From Nocardia sp. CDC159 (GTDB lineage Bacteria > Actinomycetota > Actinomycetes > Mycobacteriales > Mycobacteriaceae): a stretch of DNA of 64,000 nt. The notes below the pieces were generated by a model. It searched no databases. It was not told the origin of the DNA and saw only the letters and a program-made list of their open reading frames with translations. Position 1 is the stretch's first letter. Every line of letters starts with the position of its first letter. The translations under genes and the position numbers were made by a program. This document shows positions 35,861-43,481 of the stretch, in pieces. The stretch is from assembly GCF_023740735.1 (NCBI RefSeq), contig NZ_JAMRXH010000001.1, positions 682,001-746,000 on the forward strand, in the 5' to 3' direction.

Positions 35861-37483
35861 ATGCCGATGACCCGGGTCGCGGCCGCACAACTCGCCGCCG
35901 GTACCGATGTCGCGGACAATCTCGCCGCGTGCCTCCGGATGATCGACGCCGCCGCCTCGGTCGGCGCCGAACTGGTGGTCCTGCCGGAGTTCTGTAATCA
36001 CCTATCGTGGTACGCCGATCGCGCCCATGCGCACCGAATGGCCTGCACGGCCGGGGATTTCTTCCTGACCGCCATCGCCGAGCGCGCCGCGCGGCACGCC
36101 ATGCTCGTGAAGATCGGCGTGACCATGGCCCGCCCCGACGGCCGCACCACCGGCACCGGACTGCTGTTCGGCCCCGGCGGTGCGCTGCTCGGCGAGTCCG
36201 ACAAGCAGATCCTGATGGGGGCCGAGAACGACCATCTCGACCCCGGCTCGGCCGACTCCCCGGTGGTCACGACGCGGTTGGGCCGCATCGGCATGTACGC
36301 CTGTATGGAGGGGGTGATCCCGGAGGTCGCCCGCTCGCTGGCGGCGCGCGGCGCACAGCTGCTGCTCAACAGCCTCAACTCCTTCGCCATCGATGAGGCG
36401 AGCCTGCACATTCCGGTGCGGGCGGCGGAGAACAAGGTGTGGGTGGTGGCCGCCAACAAGGTGGGCCCGCTGCTGCCGGAGGACCTGCTGCCCACCGTCG
36501 CCGAACGCCTCGGAGTTCCGGCGGACCGGCTGTACGGGGCGGGTGAGAGTCAGATCGTGGCCCCCGACGGCACGGTGCTCGCCAAGGCGCCCGCTACCGG
36601 CGAGGCCATCGTGGTCACCGATGTCGACCTCACCCTCGCCGACGACAAACACCGCCCCGACGGCACGGATCTGTTTCGGGCCCGACGCCCGGAGCTGTAC
36701 CGGCCGCTGGCCCATCCCGCGCGCCGCCGCGCACCGGCCGGTGCCGAATCGGTGTCCGCGGCGGTGGTCGCTCCCGATGCGGAGGCGGTGCGGACCGCGG
36801 TCGCCGCCGGAGCCCGATTGATCGCGCTACCCGAACTCGCGGCCGTACCGGTTCCGGATGTCGTGGCGGCCCTGCGCGATTCCGACGCCCACGCGGTCCT
36901 GACCGTGCGCGACCGCGACCGGCACACCGGACTGCTGCTGGCCGCCGACGGCATCGTGGGACGCCAGGATCAACTGCACCGCACCGAACGCCACCCCTGG
37001 CTGCACGAAGTCGGTAGCGAACTGGCGGTTTTCACCCTTCCCTGGGGTCGGCTGGCCATCGTGGTGGGCGACGACGCCCTGTTTCCGGAGACCTTCCGCC
37101 TGGCCGCCATCGCCGACGCCGATGTGGCGGTCGTATGCCACACCCCCGCCGAGCCGTGGGAGCAGGCCCTCGGCCTGCCCGAGCGCTCGGCGGAGAACCG
37201 CCTCAACGTGGTCGCCGCCGGACTCGGTCCCACCGGCGAATCGACCGGAGCCATCCACGCATTGAGCCCCGATTTCACGCTGTGGACGCAATGGCGGGGC
37301 CCGTTCACCGGGGTGATCAGCCACCCCGTCACCACCGTCGTCCCACCCGGCACGACCTGTGTGCAGGCCGATATCCGCCCCGCCGAGGCCGTCAACCGCG
37401 CCGTATCCAGGGGCACCGACCTCCTCGCCGACCGGCCACCCGCCGCGCTGGCGAATCTGATCAGAGAACTGGAGCTTCGATGA
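35861..37483 (+). CDS. Tandem carbon-nitrogen hydrolase (nitrilase superfamily), second domain degenerate
   Basis: The protein is 540 aa from ATG 35861; ATG 35867 is also possible, and both have GGAGGAGG nearby. The first domain (about 1-275) is a complete nitrilase-fold amidase with the triad Glu43 (VLPEF), Lys115 (SDKQILMG) and Cys148 (GMYACMEGVIPE). The second domain (about 285-540) repeats the fold but lacks the Lys and has Gly in place of Cys (VVGDDALFPE); only the Glu (ALPELA) is kept. The second half may be structural. The active half would hydrolyse an amide or N-carbamoyl compound. It is the first gene of the eight-gene operon and overlaps the RCCR gene by 4 bases. Confidence 0.83.
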   Translation: MPMTRVAAAQLAAGTDVADNLAACLRMIDAAASVGAELVVLPEFCNHLSWYADRAHAHRMACTAGDFFLTAIAERAARHAMLVKIGVTMARPDGRTTGTGLLFGPGGALLGESDKQILMGAENDHLDPGSADSPVVTTRLGRIGMYACMEGVIPEVARSLAARGAQLLLNSLNSFAIDEASLHIPVRAAENKVWVVAANKVGPLLPEDLLPTVAERLGVPADRLYGAGESQIVAPDGTVLAKAPATGEAIVVTDVDLTLADDKHRPDGTDLFRARRPELYRPLAHPARRRAPAGAESVSAAVVAPDAEAVRTAVAAGARLIALPELAAVPVPDVVAALRDSDAHAVLTVRDRDRHTGLLLAADGIVGRQDQLHRTERHPWLHEVGSELAVFTLPWGRLAIVVGDDALFPETFRLAAIADADVAVVCHTPAEPWEQALGLPERSAENRLNVVAAGLGPTGESTGAIHALSPDFTLWTQWRGPFTGVISHPVTTVVPPGTTCVQADIRPAEAVNRAVSRGTDLLADRPPAALANLIRELELR

Positions 37484-38289
37484 GCGAAACCGTGCAACAC
37501 GTCGAGCAGATGGTCGACGCGACCGCACGCACCGACGTCACCGAGACCTTCGAGGAGTGGCAGCGGCTGCTGGCCGCCCTCAAAACACGCATCGACGAGC
37601 GTTTCGAACTGCACCGCGACCCCTCCACCGCGGATCTGGAGTCCTACGGCGACCCGGAGCAGGGTGCGTCGGGGCGGCTGGCCGCCTATTCCGGCCCGGA
37701 GATCGACTGGCTGGTGCACTCCTGGATCGGCGATCCCCGAACCGGTTTCGTCAATATGCACCTGACCGCGTGGCTGGGCCCGCACATCCGCGTCCCGCAT
37801 CTGGGCTGCGCGCTGCTGCTGTGGCCGCAGGGCTGGTTCTACGTCGACGCCATCGCGCGCGCGGATCTGATCGGCGAGGCCGACTACTACGACCGCTACT
37901 ACCTCGACGCCGACGAGCCGTGGCTGTCGTTCAAGGCCGATCATCCCGACTTCACCTGGTTCACCAGCCGGACCGGTTTCATCCGTGCCAGCCTCTCGCC
38001 CACCGCCTACTGCTATTCCTTCCCGCCCACGCGCCCGAACCTCGACACCGTCGCCGAAATCCTCACCGCCCGGGTCGATCAGTGGCTGGGCTGGGTCGAC
38101 GCCGCCGAACCCGTGCCCGCCGCCGAACGCCCGGCCCTGGCCGCGCGCGATCTGGCCATCCGCCGCAATATCGCCGAACGCGATCCCGCGAATGTGATGG
38201 GGCGGCGCATGTTCGGCGACGAGCTCACCGACCGCCTCGTGCGCGGGCTCTGGGGCGGGGATCGCGTCCTGGAAAGGCCCGCGTCATGA
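37480..38289 (+). CDS. Red chlorophyll catabolite reductase (RCCR) homologue
   Basis: The protein is 269 aa from ATG 37480, overlapping the previous gene by 4 bases. It parallels plant RCCR from about residue 70 to the end: IDWLVHSWIGDPRTG (plant IDFVIGSWIHCKIPTG), ARADLIGEADYYDRYY (HRKDLVLNPDYLKEYY), GFIRASLSPTAYCYSF (LFVRSAFSPTASMLKI), and ARDLAIRRNIAE followed by RRMFGDELTDRLV (RRDKSFRRKSIE, PRMFGEEVSSRVV). The plant sequence is from memory. Plant RCCR, a ferredoxin-dependent bilin reductase relative, reduces red chlorophyll catabolite made by pheophorbide a oxygenase. A Rieske oxygenase of that class is encoded two genes downstream. There is no transit or signal peptide, so it is probably cytoplasmic. 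The actual substrate is inferred. Confidence 0.82.
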   Translation: MSETVQHVEQMVDATARTDVTETFEEWQRLLAALKTRIDERFELHRDPSTADLESYGDPEQGASGRLAAYSGPEIDWLVHSWIGDPRTGFVNMHLTAWLGPHIRVPHLGCALLLWPQGWFYVDAIARADLIGEADYYDRYYLDADEPWLSFKADHPDFTWFTSRTGFIRASLSPTAYCYSFPPTRPNLDTVAEILTARVDQWLGWVDAAEPVPAAERPALAARDLAIRRNIAERDPANVMGRRMFGDELTDRLVRGLWGGDRVLERPAS

Positions 38290-39230
38290 GCATTGTTCGC
38301 TCCCTGTGGTGGTCGGTGCGCACCGACGGTGACGCGCCGTTCGACACCGCGCACCTGAAGATCTACTACCCGGCGACGGTGTCCGGCGACGACACCGAAC
38401 GGCTCACCGGGGTGTTCGCCCCGGACCCGGCCGGTGCGCCGTACCCGGTGGCGCTGTTCCTGTCCGGTGTCAATGTCGCACAGGACAGCTACCGCCGCTT
38501 CGCCACCGCGGTCGCCGCGGCCGGTTTCGCCGTCGTCACCTTCGATCGGGTCGCCGAATTGTTCGGCGGGCAGGTCGGTCTCACGCCGGGGGTGGATCTG
38601 GAGGCGGCCAAGCCCGCCACCTACGGCACCCGGCCCACCTGTCCCACCATCGGCGCGATCCTCGAGGCCCTGGCCGAGCTGAACGCCAGCGGCCCCCTGC
38701 GGGGCGCGCTCGACCTCACCCGAGTCGCCCTCGGCGGGCATTCGGCCGGGGGCACCGTCGTCCTGCAGTCGGCGCGGTTCTTCCCGTCGGTCGCCGCGGT
38801 TTTCGCGTGGGGCGCGCACACCATGGTGGCGACGATGCTCGGCTGGGAGCCGGGCACGGTGGTGCCCGCACAGGTGAACTGCCCGGTGCTGCTGGGCGTC
38901 GGCACCAACGACGGCGTGATCCAGGGCAGTGCCGACCGCTACGGCGAGGACGGCGCCGACCGCCCGGATCCGGTGCGGCGCACCTTCGACGAGGCGCTAC
39001 CCGACGGTGATCATCTGCTCGCGGTCGTGCTCGGCGCCAATCATTTCGGCATCGCCGACGCCGACCCGACCGCGGCGCGCGCGTTTCTCGACGGCCCGGG
39101 CCACATCTCGGCGCTGGAGCCGTTCGCCCGACTGACCGCGGCATTCCTGCGCACCCACCTGCTCGGCTCGTCACCGGCTCGCGCCGAACTGAGCGCCTTC
39201 GACGACGGCCTGCTGCTGCAGCGGCGATAG
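38286..39230 (+). CDS. Chlorophyllase-like / dienelactone-hydrolase-like alpha/beta hydrolase
   Basis: The protein is 314 aa from ATG 38286, overlapping the RCCR gene by 4 bases. It has an alpha/beta-hydrolase fold with YPVALFLSGVNVAQDSYRRF before the first helix and a nucleophile elbow ALGGHSAGG with Ser153, comparable to the GHSRGG elbow of chlorophyllases. VLLGVGTNDGVIQG should carry the acid and ANHFGIAD the His. There is no signal peptide. Plant chlorophyllases split phytol from chlorophyll; here the position between RCCR and the Rieske gene suggests ester cleavage on a chlorophyll-type substrate or catabolite (phytyl or methyl ester). The fold is clear, the substrate is inference. Confidence 0.78.
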   Translation: MSIVRSLWWSVRTDGDAPFDTAHLKIYYPATVSGDDTERLTGVFAPDPAGAPYPVALFLSGVNVAQDSYRRFATAVAAAGFAVVTFDRVAELFGGQVGLTPGVDLEAAKPATYGTRPTCPTIGAILEALAELNASGPLRGALDLTRVALGGHSAGGTVVLQSARFFPSVAAVFAWGAHTMVATMLGWEPGTVVPAQVNCPVLLGVGTNDGVIQGSADRYGEDGADRPDPVRRTFDEALPDGDHLLAVVLGANHFGIADADPTAARAFLDGPGHISALEPFARLTAAFLRTHLLGSSPARAELSAFDDGLLLQRR

Positions 39231-39238
39231 GAGATCCG

Positions 39239-40360
39239 ATGCTCAAGAACTTCTGGTACGCACTGGAATTCGCCGACCGAGTGGGCCGCGATCCGCGCAA
39301 GGTCACCTGCCTGGGCCAGGATTTCGTGCTGTACCGCACCGAGGCGGGTGCGCCGGTGTGCCTGTCGGATCTGTGTGTGCACCGCGGTGGCGCGCTGTCG
39401 ATGGGCAGGCTCTCCGGCGACTGCATCACCTGCCCGTACCACGGCTGGCAGTACGACGCGGAAGGCAAATGCGTTCGCATACCGGCCAATTCGGCCGAAC
39501 GCAATATTCCGCGCAAGGCGCGGGTCGACTCCTATCCGACGCTGGAGCGCTACGGCATGGTGTGGGCCTTTCTCGGCGATCTACCGGAGGAGCAGCGCCC
39601 GCCCGTTCCACAGATCCCGCAGCACGACGATCCGAGTTTCCGGGCCGTGCAATACGAAATGGTCATCGACGCGAACTACGAGCGGACCTTCGAGAATGTC
39701 GTCGACGCGGCGCACACGCCGTTCGTGCACGGCACCTCCTTCGGCAATCCGGTCAAGCCGGAGATCCCCGATTTCCGCGTCCAGCAGACGGATTGGTCGG
39801 CCGAGGCCGATATCCGGCTCAGCCCGCCACCGCCGAAGGGACTGTGGGGTCTGCTGGCCCGGCGGCGGCCCCGCCCGGACTACGTCACCGTCACCAACGG
39901 CTGGTATCTGCCCAACATCGTCAAATTGCATGTACGGCTGCCGATCGGCGACATGATCCTCTACGACTTCAATATCCCGCTCTCCCAGGACCGCACCCTG
40001 GTCAAGATCCTCGGCTACCGCAACTTCTTCACCGGCGCGTGGGCCGATGCCAACGCCCGCAAACGGATCGAGAAGATCCTGCTCGAGGACCGCCCCGTGG
40101 TCGAATCCCAACGCCCCGAACTGCTGCCCTTCGACCTGTCCGACGAACTGCACGTGCGCAGCGACGCCCTGCAGGTCGCCTATCGCCGTCGCCGCGCTCA
40201 GCTGATCAAGGACGGCTGGTGGGTCGACGGCGACGACATCATCACCGGCGATGTGCCCCGGCGCACCGCCACCGTCATCGCCTCACCCGCGCGCCGCGAC
40301 AATCCCGAACTGGCCAGCGCGTGGGTGCACAAGGCCCGCACCGGAGGAGAGCCGCGATGA
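39239..40360 (+). CDS. Rieske non-heme iron oxygenase, pheophorbide a oxygenase (PAO) class
   Basis: The protein is 373 aa from ATG 39239 with TAGGAGA upstream. The Rieske cluster ligands are Cys46-x-His48 (LCVHRGG) and Cys65-x2-His68 (CPYHGW). The mononuclear iron site is Asp156, His159 and His164 in NVVDAAHTPFVHGTS. The C-terminal half has LPIGDMILYDFNIP, a stretch of Leu-Val-Lys, then YRNFF, which parallels FNIP...ARNFF of plant PAO (from memory). Plant PAO is about 540 aa with C-terminal membrane helices and a CxxC; those are absent here, so this is a soluble core enzyme. PAO opens the pheophorbide macrocycle between two pyrroles. The flanking RCCR-like genes support this role. The reductase and ferredoxin partners are not in the operon. 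Confidence 0.82.
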   Translation: MLKNFWYALEFADRVGRDPRKVTCLGQDFVLYRTEAGAPVCLSDLCVHRGGALSMGRLSGDCITCPYHGWQYDAEGKCVRIPANSAERNIPRKARVDSYPTLERYGMVWAFLGDLPEEQRPPVPQIPQHDDPSFRAVQYEMVIDANYERTFENVVDAAHTPFVHGTSFGNPVKPEIPDFRVQQTDWSAEADIRLSPPPPKGLWGLLARRRPRPDYVTVTNGWYLPNIVKLHVRLPIGDMILYDFNIPLSQDRTLVKILGYRNFFTGAWADANARKRIEKILLEDRPVVESQRPELLPFDLSDELHVRSDALQVAYRRRRAQLIKDGWWVDGDDIITGDVPRRTATVIASPARRDNPELASAWVHKARTGGEPR

Positions 40361-41046
40361 GCCTGCCCGCCACGCTGTGTGAGCGCACCCTGAACACGTT
40401 GCGCGACAAATTGAATCTGAACGTCGCCACCGATATCCCCCTGGTGTCGCAGATGTCACCGGTTCCGGTCGGCAGGCTGCGCGTGCTGCGCGGCGGGCCG
40501 ATCGACAAGGTGGTGACCGTCGACCTGGTGGTGCCGCCGATCGGGCTGGACAGCCACATGATCTTCGCATTCCTGCCCTCCGGCAGCGCGATTCCGCATT
40601 TCACCCTCGATTCGGTGCATGCGAGCGAGCATTTCGCGATGCATCTGGATCTGATACCGCGGGTGGATCTGGCGGTGCACCTGGACTACCTCGACGCGGC
40701 CTTCCTGCCGCTGACACCGCTGCTGGAGGCGGCCTGGCAGATCGCGGGCGTGTCCCCCGCCGCCGTCGGGCCCCGGCAGCGCGCCATGATGTCGCCGTGG
40801 ATGGTCGTCTGCCGCGCCAGCGAGGCGGCGTTCGGCGAGCTCGGCGGCACCGTCGACGCCTATCTGCGGCACTGGCTCACTCTGGTCGACAAGGGAGTTC
40901 CCGCGGTCGACGTCGACGTGGCCGCCCGCGATCGGGTCAATCGGGCGAATCTGTTCAGTCCCCAGGTGGATCCGGTCTGGGCGCAGGTCACCCGGCTGCT
41001 CGGCCAGGAGCAGTCCGAGCGGGTGCGAGGGGAGCTGCTGGCATGA
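40357..41046 (+). CDS. RCCR / ferredoxin-dependent bilin reductase-like protein (second)
   Basis: The protein is 229 aa from ATG 40357, overlapping the Rieske gene by 4 bases. The central segment IPHFTLDSVHASEHFAMHLD followed by LIPRVDLAVHLDYLDAAF has the order of the RCCR/bilin-reductase core (P.F..E......L.LDLP.RKDLV..PDYL..YY). A later MMSPWMVVCRAS segment and ARDRVNRANLFSP near the C-terminus fit the same fold. It is more distant from plant RCCR than the product of 37480 and lacks the MFGEE-type ending. It may reduce the same bilin at another position or act as a chaperone for the Rieske enzyme. The family call is moderately sure, the function unknown. Confidence 0.6.
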   Translation: MSLPATLCERTLNTLRDKLNLNVATDIPLVSQMSPVPVGRLRVLRGGPIDKVVTVDLVVPPIGLDSHMIFAFLPSGSAIPHFTLDSVHASEHFAMHLDLIPRVDLAVHLDYLDAAFLPLTPLLEAAWQIAGVSPAAVGPRQRAMMSPWMVVCRASEAAFGELGGTVDAYLRHWLTLVDKGVPAVDVDVAARDRVNRANLFSPQVDPVWAQVTRLLGQEQSERVRGELLA

Positions 41047-41960
41047 CCACCTCCCCCGCGCCCAGCGCCTGGCAGCAACGCATCGCCGGGGAATGGGTGG
41101 GTCGCCCGTCGCTGTTCGACGCCCAGGGCACCTGGCTGGGCTTCGAGGACATCCGCCGCTCCTCGGTGTTCGCCGACGGCGTCACCACCTATTACATGAA
41201 CGGCGGGCTGACCGGCGGCGGCCCGCTGGCCGGGCGGTTCGCCCTCGGCGCGCCGTTCGCCTTCGGCGTCACCGACTCCGACGCGGATCGGATCTACACC
41301 GGACCGGACTTCTACGGGTCCGGTCAGCCCTACGGCGGATTCGTCGACGCGCACTATTACGGCCCCGGCTGGCAGGTTTCGCTCAACACCTGGAACCAGA
41401 CCATCGACGACACCCAGGTGTACTCCTCGGTGCTGTCCCAGGGACCGGCCGTGATCGGGGTGTTCAACGGCGTCTACACCCGTGATCCCAACCTCGTCGA
41501 CGACCGCGTCGCCACCGAAACCCGGTGCGGTACCGCATGCTTCGTGCTGCCGACCAAGGACGAGAGCCGATACGCGGGCGAGTTGGAGGTATGGGAAGCG
41601 GCGCAGCGTCGCGTGGGCAGCGCACGGATGACGCTGACGGTCGATCCGCTGAGCCTGCTCAGCGCCGAGCACCACGTGCGGCTGTCCGGTGCGCTGGAGC
41701 TGGACACCCGCGCCACCGTCCGGCGCGACGGGACGCGCGGCTTCCACGAGGGTCCCGGACTCTGGGGCAACGCCACCGCCTACGGCCGGGCCAACTATCC
41801 CACCCTGCACCTGACCGACGGGCGGCGAATCCTGGGCCGGGAGTTCATGATCGACGCCGAACCCGGTATGGGGGCGGGCTCGACACTCGCGGTGGTCTAT
41901 CAGCTGTTCGAGCACAACCGCCTGGCGACGGTGCTGCACGGCGTGCTGGAGCGGTCGTGA
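41043..41960 (+). CDS. Hypothetical beta-rich protein of the chlorophyll-type catabolic operon
   Basis: The protein is 305 aa from ATG 41043, overlapping the previous gene by 4 bases. It has no signal peptide or membrane helix. It is rich in Gly, Tyr and Trp with regular strands: QRIAGEWVGRPSLFDAQG, GVTTYYMNGGLTGGGPLAGR, GGFVDAHYYGPGWQVSLNTW, then VIGVFNGVYTRD. This pattern suggests a lipocalin- or calycin-like barrel that could hold a pigment, similar in spirit to DUF3598 proteins, but the likeness is weak. I do not recognise a defined family. Coupling on both sides shows it belongs to the pathway. Confidence 0.65.
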   Translation: MTTSPAPSAWQQRIAGEWVGRPSLFDAQGTWLGFEDIRRSSVFADGVTTYYMNGGLTGGGPLAGRFALGAPFAFGVTDSDADRIYTGPDFYGSGQPYGGFVDAHYYGPGWQVSLNTWNQTIDDTQVYSSVLSQGPAVIGVFNGVYTRDPNLVDDRVATETRCGTACFVLPTKDESRYAGELEVWEAAQRRVGSARMTLTVDPLSLLSAEHHVRLSGALELDTRATVRRDGTRGFHEGPGLWGNATAYGRANYPTLHLTDGRRILGREFMIDAEPGMGAGSTLAVVYQLFEHNRLATVLHGVLERS

Positions 41961-42742
41961 GCACGGTCGCGATCACCGGCGGTACCCGCGGTATCGGACT
42001 GGGCATGGCCCGCGCCCTGCTCGAGCGCGGGCACCGGGTCGCGCTGTGCGGCAGCGGCTTCGAGCGCGTCGAGCGGCTGCGCCTGGAACTGCCCGACACG
42101 GCGCTGGTGGTGGCGGCCGACGTGACCGATCGCCAACAGGTGCAGAAGTTCTGGAACGCGGCGGTCGAGCGATTCGGGGCGGTCGACATCTGGATCAACA
42201 ACGCCGGTATCAGCCATGACCGGAAGCCGCTGTGGCAGTTGCCCGACCGCGACGCGCGCGCGGTGCTCGACACCAATTTGGTCGGCGTGCTCAACGGCTG
42301 CGCGGTGGCCATCGCCGGAATGGCCGCGAACGGCGGCGGACATGTGTGGAATATGGAGGGTCTGGGCAGCGACGGGCGCACCGTCGCGGGCCTGTCGGTG
42401 TACGGGGCGAGCAAACGGGCCGTCACCTACCTCACCCGAGCCCTGGCGAAGGAGGTACCCGCCGGGGTGTCGGTCGGACTGCTCAGCCCCGGCATGGTCG
42501 CCACCGATCTGCTCACTCACGGCTACGCCGACGACGAATGGGCCAGGGCGCGCAGGATATTCGACATTCTGGCCGACCGGGTGGAGACGGTCGCGCCCTG
42601 GCTCGCCGAGCGCGCGGTCGCCCGCACCCGCAACGGGGCGCAGGTGCGCTGGCTGACCGGCCCCAAGATCATGAGCCGATTCGCGCTGGCTCCCTTCCGT
42701 CAGCGTCATATCTTCGACGACAAGGAGTTACCCGGTGCCTGA
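41957..42742 (+). CDS. Short-chain dehydrogenase similar to chlorophyll b reductase (NYC1/NOL)
   Basis: The protein is 261 aa from GTG 41957, overlapping the previous gene by 4 bases. The SDR core is intact: TGGTRGIG at the N-terminus, NNAG, and the catalytic Tyr149-x3-Lys153 (VYGASKRA). It follows plant NYC1/NOL beyond the general SDR pattern: DIWINNAG, GGHVWNMEGLGSDG (plant GGHIFNMDGAGSGG), VGLLSPGMVATDLL (VGLHTASPGMVLTELL), IFDILADRVETVAPWL (MFNIICELPETVARTL), VRWLTGPKI, and a final FDD. The plant strings are from memory. NYC1/NOL reduce the C7 formyl of chlorophyll b, the first step of chlorophyll b breakdown. That role here is inferred from likeness plus the RCCR and PAO neighbours. Confidence 0.8.
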   Translation: MSTVAITGGTRGIGLGMARALLERGHRVALCGSGFERVERLRLELPDTALVVAADVTDRQQVQKFWNAAVERFGAVDIWINNAGISHDRKPLWQLPDRDARAVLDTNLVGVLNGCAVAIAGMAANGGGHVWNMEGLGSDGRTVAGLSVYGASKRAVTYLTRALAKEVPAGVSVGLLSPGMVATDLLTHGYADDEWARARRIFDILADRVETVAPWLAERAVARTRNGAQVRWLTGPKIMSRFALAPFRQRHIFDDKELPGA

Positions 42743-43478
42743 CGTGCTGGGCTGGCGAGCGAAATTCGGGGTGCTCGCGCCCTCGACCAATACCGTGGTG
42801 GAACCGGACTTCGCGCGCATGGGCGTGCCGGGGGTCACCGCACATTTCGGTCGCATCCACATCCGCGACCAGAACATGGGCGACGACGCGGGCATGGGCC
42901 GACTGCTCGAACAGATTCGCGCCGAGATCGCCGCCGCCTGCGAGCGGGTCATGACCTGCGAACCGGATTACATGGTCATGGGCATGTCGGCGGAGACCTT
43001 CTGGGGTGGTGTGGAAGGCAATCAGCGATTCGTCCGGCAGATCCAGGACCTGACCGGGTTGCGGGTGGCCACCGGGGCCGAGGCGTGCCGCCGCGCGCTG
43101 GAGCTGTACGGCGCCAAGCGCATCGGCGTGGTCACGCCGTATCAACCGGTCGGCGACGAGAACGTGGTGCGGTTCTTCGGCGAACTCGGCTTCGAGGTGG
43201 CCGCGATCAAGGGATTGCGGTGCCCCACCGCGGTTTCCATCGCCCATGTCACCGAAGACGAACTGCGCCAGGCCCTGCGCGCGGTGGACGGCGAACAGGT
43301 GGACGCGCTGGTGCAGTGCGGCACCAACCTGTCGATGGTCCGGCTCGCCGACGAGGCGGAGCGCTGGCTGGCCAAGCCGGTGCTCGCCATCAACGCCGCC
43401 ACCTGGTGGATGGCGCTGCGCGACAACGGCATCAGCGACCGGGTCGAGGGCGCGGGCGCGCTGCTGCGCGAGCATTGA
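42735..43478 (+). CDS. Maleate isomerase / arylmalonate decarboxylase family protein
   Basis: The protein is 247 aa from GTG 42735, with AAGGAG 7 bases upstream and an 8-base overlap with the SDR gene. It is an Asp/Glu-racemase superfamily two-lobe fold: GVLAPSTNTVVEPDF at the N-terminus, the first-lobe loop MGMSAETFWGG, TGAEACRRALELYGAKRIGVVTPYQP, and the second-lobe loop VQCGTNLS with the catalytic Cys. The first-lobe position where maleate isomerase has its other Cys holds Ser or Met here, so only one catalytic Cys is seen, as in arylmalonate decarboxylase. It may isomerise a substituted maleate or decarboxylate a malonate-type acid. It is the last gene of the eight-gene operon. Confidence 0.8.
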   Translation: MPDVLGWRAKFGVLAPSTNTVVEPDFARMGVPGVTAHFGRIHIRDQNMGDDAGMGRLLEQIRAEIAAACERVMTCEPDYMVMGMSAETFWGGVEGNQRFVRQIQDLTGLRVATGAEACRRALELYGAKRIGVVTPYQPVGDENVVRFFGELGFEVAAIKGLRCPTAVSIAHVTEDELRQALRAVDGEQVDALVQCGTNLSMVRLADEAERWLAKPVLAINAATWWMALRDNGISDRVEGAGALLREH

Positions 43479-43481
43479 AGC

